The position numbers were made by a program, and so were the translations under genes. From an uncultured Christensenellaceae bacterium (lineage in GTDB: Bacteria; Bacillota; Clostridia; Christensenellales; CAG-138), in NCBI GenBank assembly GCA_902475645.1, contig CABSAH010000004.1:1-28173 (forward strand): a DNA stretch of 28,173 nt. The letters run 5' to 3'. Shown piece by piece: positions 15,206 through 23,347 of this stretch. Every line of letters begins with the position of its first letter. Within the stretch, counting starts at the first letter, position 1. The notes beneath the pieces are model-generated. The model did not search any database. It was not told where the DNA came from and was given only the letters and a program-made list of their open reading frames with translations.

Positions 15206-15256
15206 TGAGCCTGTGCTGCGGCCGATATTTTTTGCGTATGCAGGAGGAACAGACGA

Positions 15257-16933
15257 TTGCAATACAAAAGCGACATTGAAATAGCCCAAGGCGCTGCCAT
15301 GCGCCCAATAACCGAAATAGCCCGCTGCGCCCATGTGGACGAAAAGTACATTGAGCAATACGGACGCTACAAGGCCAAAATAGACCCCGCGCTGCTGAAG
15401 GAAACCGATAGGCAGGACGGCAAGCTGGTGCTTGTTACCGCAATAACCCCCACCCCCGCCGGGGAGGGCAAGACCACCACCACAATAGGCCTTGCGGACG
15501 GGCTAAGGCGCATAGGCAAGGATGCCGTTGTTGCGCTCAGGGAGCCGTCGCTCGGGCCTGTATTCGGCATAAAGGGCGGCGCTGCCGGCGGCGGATATGC
15601 GCAGGTGGTGCCGATGGAGGATATAAATCTGCACTTTACGGGCGATTTCCACGCCATAGGCGCGGCGAACAACCTGCTTGCGGCAATGCTGGATAATCAC
15701 ATTCAGCAGGGCAACGCATTGAATATAGACCCGCGCAAAATAACATGGAAGCGGTGCATGGACATGAACGACCGCCAGCTTCGCTTTATAGTGGACGGTC
15801 TTGGCGGCAAGGTGAACGGCACGCCGAGGGAGGACGGGTTCGACATTACCGTTGCAAGCGAGATAATGGCCGTGCTGTGCCTTTCAACGGGCATAGCCGA
15901 TTTGAAGGAAAGGCTCGGGCGCATGGTAGTGGGCAGCACATATGACGATAAGCCCGTGACCTGTGCCGATTTGAAGGCGGCGGGGGCGATGACGGCGCTG
16001 CTGAAGGACGCCATAAAGCCGAACCTTGTGCAGTCGCTTGAAGGCACGCCCGCATTTGTACACGGCGGCCCGTTTGCAAACATTGCCCACGGCTGCAACA
16101 GCGTTATGGCAACGCGCATGGCGCTGAAAATGGGCGATTATGCCATAACCGAGGCCGGCTTCGGCGCGGACCTGGGCGCGGAGAAGTTTTTGGATATAAA
16201 ATGCCGCATGGCGGGACTTGTGCCGGACGCGGTGGTGATAGTTGCAACGGTGCGCGCGCTTAAAATGCACGGCGGCGTTGCCAAGGCGGAGCTTGCGGCG
16301 GAGAATATACCCGCGCTTGAAAAGGGCGTGCCGAATCTTTTAAGGCATGTGTCCAACATAAAGAACGTGTTCGGTCTGCCGTGCGTTGTGGCGGTGAACC
16401 GCTTCCCCACGGATACGGACGCGGAGATAGCTTTTATAATCGAAAAATGCCGCGAGCTGGGCGTGAACACCGTGCTTTCCACCGTTTGGGCGGATGGCGG
16501 GCGCGGCGGCGAGGCGCTTGCGCGCGAGGTTGTGCGCCTGTGCGAGCAGGAGAAGGGCAGCTTCACATTCGCCTATGATACGGACATGAGCATAGAGCAG
16601 AAGATAGAAGCGATTGTTAAGCGCATATACGGCGGCGATGGCGTAAGCATTGCCCCTGCGGCAAAGAAGCAGATAGCCAGACTTACGGAGTTAGGCTTTG
16701 GCAATATGCCCATATGCATGGCAAAAACGCAGTACAGCTTTTCGGATGACCAGACAAAGCTCGGCGCGCCCACGGGCTTTACCGTAACGGTGCGCAACGT
16801 AAGGGTATCGGCAGGCGCAGGCTTTATAGTTGCGCTGACGGGCGATATTATGACCATGCCCGGGCTTCCCAAGGTCCCCTCGGCGGAGCGCATAGACGTG
16901 GACGAAAACGGCGTAATATCCGGCCTGTTCTAA
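15257..16933 (+). CDS. fhs: Formate-tetrahydrofolate ligase
   Basis: The enzyme joins formate to tetrahydrofolate at the cost of ATP, giving 10-formyl-THF for purine and one-carbon metabolism. In acetogens it is also the second step of the methyl branch. The product has 558 residues, the usual length. The diagnostic features are present: the N-terminal DIEIAQGAAMRPITEIA, the ATP-binding loop TPTPAGEGKTTTTIGL (about 64-79), EPSLGPVFGIKGGAAGGG, and the C-terminal TGDIMTMPGLPKVPSA. The start is TTG with AGGAGG nine bases upstream. No in-frame ATG fits better, since the next one would delete the conserved N-terminus. It has its own promoter and appears monocistronic. Confidence 0.97.
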   Translation: MQYKSDIEIAQGAAMRPITEIARCAHVDEKYIEQYGRYKAKIDPALLKETDRQDGKLVLVTAITPTPAGEGKTTTTIGLADGLRRIGKDAVVALREPSLGPVFGIKGGAAGGGYAQVVPMEDINLHFTGDFHAIGAANNLLAAMLDNHIQQGNALNIDPRKITWKRCMDMNDRQLRFIVDGLGGKVNGTPREDGFDITVASEIMAVLCLSTGIADLKERLGRMVVGSTYDDKPVTCADLKAAGAMTALLKDAIKPNLVQSLEGTPAFVHGGPFANIAHGCNSVMATRMALKMGDYAITEAGFGADLGAEKFLDIKCRMAGLVPDAVVIVATVRALKMHGGVAKAELAAENIPALEKGVPNLLRHVSNIKNVFGLPCVVAVNRFPTDTDAEIAFIIEKCRELGVNTVLSTVWADGGRGGEALAREVVRLCEQEKGSFTFAYDTDMSIEQKIEAIVKRIYGGDGVSIAPAAKKQIARLTELGFGNMPICMAKTQYSFSDDQTKLGAPTGFTVTVRNVRVSAGAGFIVALTGDIMTMPGLPKVPSAERIDVDENGVISGLF

Positions 16934-16952
16934 GCCGCCGATGCACGGGAAG

Positions 16953-17097
16953 GACGCAAGAAGCGCTGTTATGCACTTCTGCGTCATATAAAAGACAGCA
17001 ATAGCGGACTACCCGTTTATGGGGAGCCGACAAGCGAAGGCTTGACGGAGGGGTTGACGAAAGCAAGAGTAAGCTCGGCTCGCCCCCTCCGTTTTAT
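16953..17097 (+). terminator. Structured fhs 3' region ending in an intrinsic terminator
   Basis: The gap 16934-17207 holds two stems. The first pairs GACGCA with TGCGTC (16953-16985), has an inner GAAG/CTTC pair, and has no T-run. The second pairs ACGGAGGGG (17045-17053) with CCCCTCCGT (17084-17092), has internal pairing (about 17060-17080), and is followed by TTTTATTG, so it is the likely fhs terminator. The stretch 17014-17054 (TATGGGGAGCCGACAAGCGA, then GGCTTGACGGAGGGGTT) looks like the interspersed palindromic elements found many times in gut Clostridia genomes. That identification is from memory. Confidence 0.6.
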
Positions 17098-17140
17098 TGT
17101 TCCACCCGCATCCACCCTCAGCCGACGGGCAAACTGAGCA

Positions 17141-17169
17141 TTGCTTAACGCGGCGCTATGGTGTATCAT
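17141..17169 (+). promoter_or_regulatory. Promoter of the amidohydrolase-racemase pair
   Basis: TTGCTT (17141-17146), 17 bases, then TATCAT (17164-17169) lie 38 bases before the ATG at 17208. GGAGG at 17193-17197 is the ribosome binding site. Confidence 0.6.
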
Positions 17170-17207
17170 TTTATATATTATTTTGCCTGAGCGGAGGTTG
17201 AGCTATA

Positions 17208-18407
17208 ATGAATGGCGAACAGATAAAGGCAATGATAGATAATGAGCTTGCGGAGCTGGTGGAAATCAGGCGCGATTTGCATATGCATCCGGAGCTGTCC
17301 GAGCATGAGGAACGCACCGAAAGGGTCATATGCGCGCGGCTTGATAAGCTGGGCATAGCATACGAAGCGGGCGTGGCGGGGCATGGCATTATAGCTTCAA
17401 TCGGCCCCAAGGACGCAAAATACGGCATAGCCATACGCGCGGATATTGACGCGCTGCCCGTAACGGAATGCACCGGCTTGCCATACGCATCGGTGAACAA
17501 GGGCGTTATGCACGCCTGCGGTCACGATATACATACCGCCGTTCTGCTCGGCGCGGCAAGCATATTCAAGGCCATGGAGAGCGAACTAAAGGGCGCGGTT
17601 AAGCTTTTTTTCCAGCCTGCGGAGGAAACCATAGGCGGGGCGCAGCGCATGATAGAGCATGACGGGCTGAACAGCCCCAAAATAACGCGCGTGTTGGGTA
17701 TGCACGTTGACCCGACCGTGCCTGTGGGCTGCATACATCTTGCAAAAAGCCGCATGAATGCATCGACCACTGAGCTTATAATAAACGTTAACGGCATAGC
17801 GTGCCACGGCGCTCACCCCGACCAGGGCATAGACGCCGTTGTAGCAGCGGCGCATATAGTGCTGGCGCTGCAAACCATATCCAGCCGCTTTGCATCGCCC
17901 ACCACGCCCGTTATAGTGACCATAGGCACAATACACGGCGGCAGCAAGGAAAACGTATGCGCAGGGCAGGTGAAGCTGACCGGAACCATACGCGCACTGG
18001 ATATTGAAACAAGGGAATTTATAAAGGCACACGTTAAAACCATTGCGGAGAATACGGCGGCCGCCTTCGGCGCAAGCGCGGAGGTTATAATGCGCGATGG
18101 GTATCCGCCGCTTGTTAACGACGCCGCAACCTCGCTTGCCATTGCGGATGTGGCCGAAAAGGAAATAGGCAGCGGCAGCGTGGTATTCATGGAGGCTCCG
18201 AGCCTTGGCGCGGATGATTTTGCATATTTCACATCCAAGGTGCCGGGGGTATACTTCAACATAGGCACATATAAGGAAGGCCAACCCCTGCCGCAGGCAT
18301 TGCACAACGAACGCTTTGCGCCGGATGAGGAATGTATAAAATACGGCGTCATAATGAATGTTTTCGGCGCGCTTAGGCTGCTTGACGAGGACGGGGCAAA
18401 GGCATAA
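17208..18407 (+). CDS. M20-family amidohydrolase / aminoacylase
   Basis: The 399-residue metal-dependent amidohydrolase belongs to the hippurate/indoleacetamide-type group that removes acyl groups from N-acyl amino acids. Its motifs are RRDLHMHPELS (21-31), RADIDALPV (77-85), MHACGHDIHTA (101-111) with Cys104 and His106 as metal ligands, PAEE (137-140) with catalytic Glu139, and GMHVDP (164-169). The C-terminal EAPSLGADDFAYF also fits. Dimerisation-domain residues such as ACHGAHPDQGIDA (198-210) are intact. No signal peptide is present, so it is cytoplasmic. It is followed 14 bases later by an alanine racemase gene, so the pair may serve amino-acid salvage or supply of D-alanine from acylated substrates. 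Substrate cannot be fixed by sequence. Confidence 0.93.
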   Translation: MNGEQIKAMIDNELAELVEIRRDLHMHPELSEHEERTERVICARLDKLGIAYEAGVAGHGIIASIGPKDAKYGIAIRADIDALPVTECTGLPYASVNKGVMHACGHDIHTAVLLGAASIFKAMESELKGAVKLFFQPAEETIGGAQRMIEHDGLNSPKITRVLGMHVDPTVPVGCIHLAKSRMNASTTELIINVNGIACHGAHPDQGIDAVVAAAHIVLALQTISSRFASPTTPVIVTIGTIHGGSKENVCAGQVKLTGTIRALDIETREFIKAHVKTIAENTAAAFGASAEVIMRDGYPPLVNDAATSLAIADVAEKEIGSGSVVFMEAPSLGADDFAYFTSKVPGVYFNIGTYKEGQPLPQALHNERFAPDEECIKYGVIMNVFGALRLLDEDGAKA

Positions 18408-18421
18408 GGAGGGCGGATGCA

Positions 18422-19516
18422 ATGGTGCTTAGGGATACGATAGTAGAGGTTGATTTGCGCGCGATAGGCGCAAATATGGACGCCATATGCCAAATGGTAG
18501 GGCCTGAGGTGGCGGTGATGCCCGTTGTAAAGGCCAATGCATATGGGCTTGGCGCGGTTGGCGTTGCGCCTACGCTTATGGAGCATGGGGCAAGGTACTT
18601 AGCCGTTGCAACGCTAAGCGAGGCAATGGAGCTGCGCAGGGTATATGCTGATTATCCGCTGTTCATACTCGGCCACACTCCGGACAGGCTCCTTGGCATG
18701 GTTGCCGAAAACGACATAACGCAGACCGTGTTTTCAAGGCATCAGGCTGAAATACTCGGCAGCGCCGCAATGGCAATGGGCAAAACGGCAAAGGTTCATA
18801 TTAAGGTGGATACGGGATTCCACCGCCTTGGCATATATGATGCGGACGAGCTTTTTGCAATATGCAATACCAAGGGGATAGAGGTTGAGGGCATATTCTC
18901 CCACCTTGCGCTGGTGAATGCGGAGGAGGACGCCAAGCAGTTTGAAAAGCTTACCGCCATGATAGACGAGCTTGAAGGAAGGGGCGCAAGCTTCAAGTAT
19001 AAGCATATTACGGATAGCATAAGCGCCGTGGATTACCCTGAATACAGGCTGAATATGGTTCGTCCCGGTGCGCTGGTATATGGGCTTAGGGGCTTCCATA
19101 AGGGCTATATTGAGGTTACGCAGGCAATGGCGTTCAAAACGCGCATATCGCAGCTCCGCCGCATAAAGGCGGGCGAGGGCGTGGGGTATGATTATCTATG
19201 GCGCGCGGGGCGGGATTCGGTAATAGCCACGCTGCCCTTCGGCTATGCGGACGGCTACCCGCGCAATATGCGCGATAAGGGCTACGTTACCATCCGCGGC
19301 GTAAAATGCCCGCTGGTGGGCGTATTGTGCATGGATCAGTGCATGGCGGACGTTACGGATGTTCCGTCTGCAGCGGAAGGGGACGAGGCTGTGATTTACG
19401 GCAGCGGCAGGGATAATACAATGGATATCCCCGAAGCCGCCTCCCTTGCCGGAACGAACAAAAACGAAATTGTTGCCCGGCTGACGGCAAGGCCGCCAAG
19501 GGTGTATATCGAATAA
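18422..19516 (+). CDS. alr: Alanine racemase
   Basis: This PLP enzyme interconverts L- and D-alanine for peptidoglycan. It has 364 residues, the usual length. The PLP lysine is Lys37 in VVKANAYGLG. The barrel contains HIKVDTGFHRLG (126-137), SHLA (160-163) and RPGALVYG (214-221). The second catalytic base is probably Tyr256 in GEGVGYDYLWRA. LPFGYADGYPR (271-281) and CMDQCMADVTD (303-313) are family signatures. AAGGAGGG overlaps the upstream stop codon and is nine bases before the ATG. Another ATG at 18417 is out of frame. It is likely cotranscribed with the amidohydrolase and ends at a clear terminator. A related amino-acid racemase specificity cannot be excluded. Confidence 0.93.
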   Translation: MVLRDTIVEVDLRAIGANMDAICQMVGPEVAVMPVVKANAYGLGAVGVAPTLMEHGARYLAVATLSEAMELRRVYADYPLFILGHTPDRLLGMVAENDITQTVFSRHQAEILGSAAMAMGKTAKVHIKVDTGFHRLGIYDADELFAICNTKGIEVEGIFSHLALVNAEEDAKQFEKLTAMIDELEGRGASFKYKHITDSISAVDYPEYRLNMVRPGALVYGLRGFHKGYIEVTQAMAFKTRISQLRRIKAGEGVGYDYLWRAGRDSVIATLPFGYADGYPRNMRDKGYVTIRGVKCPLVGVLCMDQCMADVTDVPSAAEGDEAVIYGSGRDNTMDIPEAASLAGTNKNEIVARLTARPPRVYIE

Positions 19517-19525
19517 AACAAACAA

Positions 19526-19562
19526 GGCGGCACGGAGATACTGCTCTGCGCCGCCGGGTTTT
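19526..19562 (+). terminator. Intrinsic terminator after alr
   Basis: GGCGGC (19526-19531) pairs with GCCGCC (19550-19555), an inner GAG pairs with CTC, and GGGTTTTAT follows. It starts ten bases after the alr stop codon. Confidence 0.8.
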
Positions 19563-19616
19563 ATGTATACGGAAATCCCCGCCGTAGTAGTGAGATTCGA
19601 TTTTTTTCGATAATAC

Positions 19617-19862
19617 TTGATTGATGGACAAGTCGAGTGTATAATAAAAGGGAACACAAATTTCAGCCGCAGCAAAAGTGAGAACAATGTGTATTTTATT
19701 GCCGACGAATTCAGCCTGTTGCCGAATTTGAAGCACATTGACGGCGCAGTGAACTTCGGACGCTGCCGCGGTATCAATTTTTTGATTGGGTTCCAAAACA
19801 TAGGGCAGATTGTGGATAATAACGTCGAATGGTGCGCAAACATTCTGCTTTTCGGTTTTTGA
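19617..19862 (+). pseudogene. Fragment of a VirD4/TraG-type conjugation coupling ATPase
   Basis: An 81-codon open stretch, with only a TTG near its start and no ribosome binding site, encodes VYFIADEFSLLPNLKHIDGA followed by VNFGRCRGINFLIGFQNIGQI. This is the Walker B region (hydrophobic strand plus DEF) and following helix of type IV secretion coupling proteins (VirD4/TraG/TraM-recognition family), which normally have 500-800 residues. The Walker A part and all else are absent, so this is a remnant of a conjugative or integrative element. The frame ends at TGA 19860-19862. In 19863-20005 I see only AT-rich DNA and small stems (GCCGGC-TTTT-CGGC) before the next gene. No transposase or attachment repeats were seen. 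Confidence 0.72.
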
Positions 19863-20005
19863 TACGGAAGCGAACTTTATTATTGCTAATTTATTTATAT
19901 TACAATCGGCATAAGCTTGCATAGCGGGCATAATGTGCCGGCTTTTCGGCGGATGGAGCTGTTAAGCATATTTTTGCTTTAACCAACATAAGGAGATATA
20001 GGCGC

Positions 20006-20218
20006 ATGAGAATCTTTTATGAATTGTCTTGGCTATGGAAAACACTTGGCATCGCGCTTGCATCTGCGGCTGTTTGCGTGGCCTGCACCATGCTGGCAGG
20101 CAGGGCAATGAATAAAAAGGTCCGCAAAAAGACCGCAGCGATTATAGGGGCTGTTGGGTTTGTGATTGCCGTTTTGATAATCGTTATAATAGTTGCCCGA
20201 ACACCCATGCCCATTTGA
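20006..20218 (+). CDS. Small two-helix membrane protein
   Basis: The 70-residue protein has two hydrophobic segments, about 12-31 (LGIALASAAVCVACTMLAG) and 44-64 (AAIIGAVGFVIAVLIIVIIV), separated by a strongly basic loop (NKKVRKK). The positive-inside rule places the loop in the cytoplasm. AGGAG lies 11 bases before the ATG. I do not recognise a family. It is isolated between a conjugation-gene fragment and the ABC operon promoter, so it could be another remnant of a mobile element or a host gene. No terminator is evident after it. The 100 bases that follow carry no convincing gene. Confidence 0.6.
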   Translation: MRIFYELSWLWKTLGIALASAAVCVACTMLAGRAMNKKVRKKTAAIIGAVGFVIAVLIIVIIVARTPMPI

Positions 20219-20317
20219 CGGAACGGGGGAGCTGCTTATGCCGCTTCAAATCGCGCTCCGATATTAAGCGGGCGATTGCCGCGGTGCGGGCGCGTTGATG
20301 GCAAAAGAAAAGAATTG

Positions 20318-20347
20318 TTGACAAATTGTGAATTTGTCTGATAGAAT
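20318..20347 (+). promoter_or_regulatory. Promoter of the ABC uptake operon
   Basis: A consensus TTGACA (20318-20323) is followed after 18 bases by TAGAAT (20342-20347). The transcript would have a leader of about 118 bases with a short CCCC/GGGG hairpin near 20423-20437 before the GGAGG at 20462-20466. Confidence 0.7.
20321..20337. promoter_or_regulatory. Operator-like dyad between -35 and -10
   Basis: ACAAATT-GTG-AATTTGT is a perfect 7+3+7 inverted repeat overlapping the -35 box and the spacer. A bound repressor here would block RNA polymerase. The regulator is not in the window. Confidence 0.55.
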
Positions 20348-20361
20348 AAAATGGATACATG

Positions 20362-20381
20362 AACACATTGTAACACATTGT
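20362..20381. repeat. Tandem 10-base direct repeat in the operon leader
   Basis: AACACATTGT occurs twice without a gap (20362-20371 and 20372-20381), starting 15 bases after the -10 box. One helical turn of spacing suggests two protein-binding half-sites on one DNA face. Confidence 0.55.
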
Positions 20382-20471
20382 ATCAATAACGTAAAGAACA
20401 AGGGCAACTTTGTTCGGCGTTTCCCCGGACGGGGAGGCGACCAAGTGGAAGAAAGGAAATTGGAGGTAAAC

Positions 20472-21665
20472 ATGAAAAAAGTAGTATCTTTGCTATTGAT
20501 CCTCATCATGGCTCTCTCTTTCGTCGCTTGCGGCGAAAAGCCTGATGGCGGCGTCCCCTATCGCATCGGTATCGTGACCGGTTCCGTCTCTCAGTCTGAA
20601 GACGACCGCCGCGGCGCCGAGGCTTTTCAGGCGGAGTACGGCGAGGATATGGTCAAGCTGGCCATCTACCCCGACAACTTCCCCGAGGAGTTGGAGACCA
20701 CAATCCAGACCATCGTGAATCTGTCCGCAGATCCTCTGATGAAGGCAATCATAGTCAACCAGTCCGTTCCCGGCGTCACCGAGGCATTCCGCAAAATTAA
20801 GGAATCCCGTCCCGATATCATCTGCATCGCCGGCGAGTCCCACGAGGACCTGCCCGAGATTGGCTCTGCTGCCGATTTGGTGTGCAACAACGACTTCGTA
20901 TCCCGCGGCTACCTGATTATCCGTACCGCGCATGAGCTGGGGTGTGACACGTTCGTGCATATCTCCTTCCCCCGTCATATGTCCTATGAAACCATGTCCC
21001 GCCGCGTGGCCATAATGAAGGCCGCCTGCGAGGAATTCGGCATGAACTTCGTGCTGGAAACGGCTCCCGACCCCACGTCTGACGTTGGCGTATCCGGCGC
21101 TCAGGCTTACATTCTTGAAAAGGTTCCCGAATGGGCTGACAAGTACGGCCAGAACGCCGCTTATTTCTGTACAAACGATGCGCATACCGAACCGTTGCTC
21201 AAGCGCCTGCTGGAGTGCGGCGGCTACTTCATCGAAGCCGACCTGCCCTCTCCTCTGATGGGCTACCCCGGCGCTCTCGGCATAGATTTGACCGAGGAAG
21301 CGGGCGACTTTGAGAAGATACTTGCCAAGGTTGAATCCGCCATAGTGGAAAAGGGCGGCGCCGATCGCTTCGGCACATGGGCTTACTCCTATGGTTATAC
21401 CCTGTCTGCCGGTCTTGCGCTCCATGCCAAGAACGTGCTTGACAAGAAGTGCGAGCTGCTTGATATGGATGCTGTGGCCTCCGCGCTGCAGGTCTACTCC
21501 CCCAAGGCCGCGTGGAACGGCGCAGGTTATACCGATGTCACCACCGGCGTCAAGTCCGATAACGTGTTCCTAATCTATCAGGATTGCTACATAATGGGTA
21601 ATCCCGGTCACTACATGGGCAACGCTACTGTGGAGATCCCCGAAAAATACTTCACCATAAGCTGA
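20472..21665 (+). CDS. DUF3798-like substrate-binding lipoprotein of an ABC transporter
   Basis: I start at the ATG at 20472, because GGAGG is five bases upstream and a perfect lipoprotein signal follows (SLLLILIMALSFVAC, Cys20). The longer open frame from 20328 overlaps the promoter leader. The 397-residue product has two Rossmann-like halves: YRIGIVTGSVSQSEDDRRGA at the mature N-terminus, FPRHMSYETMSRRVAIM in the middle and APDPTSDVGVSGAQAYILE. These segments match, from memory, the DUF3798 family of periplasmic-binding-fold lipoproteins that accompany sugar-type ABC genes. The ligand is unknown. It is the first gene of the operon, and codon use suggests high expression. A strong hairpin follows it. 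Confidence 0.82.
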   Translation: MKKVVSLLLILIMALSFVACGEKPDGGVPYRIGIVTGSVSQSEDDRRGAEAFQAEYGEDMVKLAIYPDNFPEELETTIQTIVNLSADPLMKAIIVNQSVPGVTEAFRKIKESRPDIICIAGESHEDLPEIGSAADLVCNNDFVSRGYLIIRTAHELGCDTFVHISFPRHMSYETMSRRVAIMKAACEEFGMNFVLETAPDPTSDVGVSGAQAYILEKVPEWADKYGQNAAYFCTNDAHTEPLLKRLLECGGYFIEADLPSPLMGYPGALGIDLTEEAGDFEKILAKVESAIVEKGGADRFGTWAYSYGYTLSAGLALHAKNVLDKKCELLDMDAVASALQVYSPKAAWNGAGYTDVTTGVKSDNVFLIYQDCYIMGNPGHYMGNATVEIPEKYFTIS

Positions 21666-21696
21666 CAACAACGCTTAAATAAAGCAAAATAATTCA

Positions 21697-21734
21697 AGCG
21701 GGGAGGGAGGGTTTCCTCCCTCCCCGCTGTTTTT
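21697..21734 (+). terminator. Strong hairpin between the binding protein and ATPase genes
   Basis: AGCGGGGAGGGAGG pairs perfectly over 14 bases with CCTCCCTCCCCGCT across a four-base loop (GTTT), and GTTTTT follows. Since there is no new promoter before the ATPase gene, partial read-through is likely. That would give more binding protein than transporter, and the hairpin would protect the 3' end of the abundant short transcript. Confidence 0.9.
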
Positions 21735-21747
21735 AGTAGGGATAATT

Positions 21748-23337
21748 ATGGAAAATAATAATGCTCCGCTGCTTGAAATGCGGAATATCAAAAAGGACTT
21801 TTTCGGCAACCAGGTGCTTACAGACATTAACCTAACGCTTGAAGCGGGTCAGGTATTGGGCCTTGTGGGCGAGAACGGCGCCGGTAAAAGTACCCTTATG
21901 AAGATACTGTTTGGCATGGATGTTATTCGTGAAACAGGCGGTTATGAGGGGGATATCCTTATAAACGGGGAGAAAATGCAGTTTAACACCCCGTTTGATG
22001 CGCTGAGGGCCGGCATTGGCATGGTGCATCAGGAATTCTCTCTTATTCCCGGCTTTACCGTTACGGAAAACATTCTTCTTAACCGCGAACCGAAAAGGAA
22101 AAATGCATTTTCAGAGGTGTTCGGCGAACGCATGGACACCCTGGGCTATAAGGAAATGGATCGCCGCGCGGATGAATCCATCAATAAAATGGGCGTGGAT
22201 ATCGATTCCAAAATGGTAATAAGCAGTATGCCCGTAGGCCATAAGCAGTTTACAGAAATTGCACGCGAGCTGAGCAAGGAAAATCTGCGGCTGCTGATAC
22301 TTGATGAGCCTACCGCCGTGCTTACCGAGCATGAGGCGCAGGCGCTGCTGGATTCAATACGCGGCATGGCCTCCCGTGGCATCGCAGTCATATTCATTAC
22401 CCACCGTTTGCAGGAGATACTCTCCGTATGCGACAAGGTGGTTATAATGCGCGACGGCTGCGTGGTAAAGGATGTTCCCGCCAAGGATACCGACGTGCGC
22501 GATATTACCCGCGCAATGGTAGGCCGCGAGGTTAAGGACGGCGGAAACGCCGCGCATAATGTGCGCGATCATTCAAACGCCCGCACAATTATGTCCATAC
22601 GCAAGCTGTGGGTGGATATGCCCGGCGAAATCGTCCGCAATGTTGATTTGGACGTAAAGGAAGGCGAAATACTGGGCATAGGCGGCTTGGCGGGTCAGGG
22701 CAAGCTTGGCATCCCCAACGGCGTAATGGGACTGTGCGAAGCGGGCGGCTCCGTGGAGTTTGACGGCAAGAACATTGAGCTTAACAACCCGCGCAGGTGC
22801 CTTGATTCTCAGTTGGCTTTCGTGTCCGAGGATCGCCGCGGCGTGGGACTGCTGCTTGATGAATCATTGGAGTGGAACATTGCGTTCCCCGCCATGCAGA
22901 TTCAGGACAAGTTCCTAAAGAAGATAGGCTTCATAAAATGGCGCGACGAAAAGGCCATACTCTCGGTTACCAATCAATATATTGACGAGCTGCAAATCAA
23001 ATGCACCGGCTCCGAACAGAAGGCAAGGGAGCTTTCCGGCGGCAACCAGCAGAAGGTTTGCCTTGCCAAGGCATTCGCCCTTGAGCCCCGCTTCCTCTTC
23101 GTTTCCGAGCCTACCCGCGGCATAGACGTGGGCGCAAAGGCGCTGGTGCTGGAGGCGCTGCGGAAGTTCAATCGCGAATCCGGCGTAACCGTGGTCATGA
23201 TCTCCTCCGAGCTTGAGGAGCTGCGCATGATATGCGACCGCATCGCCATTGTATCCGGCGGCAAAATAGCCGGAATCCTGCCTGCTGACCATTCCTCCGA
23301 GGAGTTCGGTATGCTCATGGTCAGTCAGGTGAAATAA
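21748..23337 (+). CDS. Sugar-type ABC transporter ATPase, two fused nucleotide-binding domains
   Basis: The 529-residue protein has the RbsA/MglA-like double-ATPase layout. Domain 1 (about 1-255) has Walker A GENGAGKST (40-48), Q-loop MVHQEFSL and Walker B LLILDEPTAV, but a degenerate signature (MPVGHKQFTEIAREL). Domain 2 (about 280-529) has the usual altered P-loop GGLAGQGKLG and an intact signature LSGGNQQKVCLAKA. Its Walker B is unusual, LFVSEPTRGIDVGA, with Ser in place of Asp before the Glu. Thus only one composite site is likely to be fully active. The start has a weak AGGG upstream. Two permease genes follow, separated by ten bases and one base. Confidence 0.93.
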   Translation: MENNNAPLLEMRNIKKDFFGNQVLTDINLTLEAGQVLGLVGENGAGKSTLMKILFGMDVIRETGGYEGDILINGEKMQFNTPFDALRAGIGMVHQEFSLIPGFTVTENILLNREPKRKNAFSEVFGERMDTLGYKEMDRRADESINKMGVDIDSKMVISSMPVGHKQFTEIARELSKENLRLLILDEPTAVLTEHEAQALLDSIRGMASRGIAVIFITHRLQEILSVCDKVVIMRDGCVVKDVPAKDTDVRDITRAMVGREVKDGGNAAHNVRDHSNARTIMSIRKLWVDMPGEIVRNVDLDVKEGEILGIGGLAGQGKLGIPNGVMGLCEAGGSVEFDGKNIELNNPRRCLDSQLAFVSEDRRGVGLLLDESLEWNIAFPAMQIQDKFLKKIGFIKWRDEKAILSVTNQYIDELQIKCTGSEQKARELSGGNQQKVCLAKAFALEPRFLFVSEPTRGIDVGAKALVLEALRKFNRESGVTVVMISSELEELRMICDRIAIVSGGKIAGILPADHSSEEFGMLMVSQVK

Positions 23338-23347
23338 GGAGGAAGAA

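Noticed and set aside
14910..15256. Folate or ZTP riboswitch ahead of fhs
   Set aside because: I looked for the conserved cores of both classes and did not find them. The leader from the best fhs promoter is only about 45 bases.
20238..20267. Nine-codon ORF with a GGGGGAG site (MPLQIALRY)
   Set aside because: It is too short to distinguish from chance, and no promoter or conserved structure supports it.
20493..21425. 310-codon minus-strand ORF opposite the binding-protein gene
   Set aside because: It is a shadow of a lipoprotein gene with signal peptide, ribosome binding site and family motifs.
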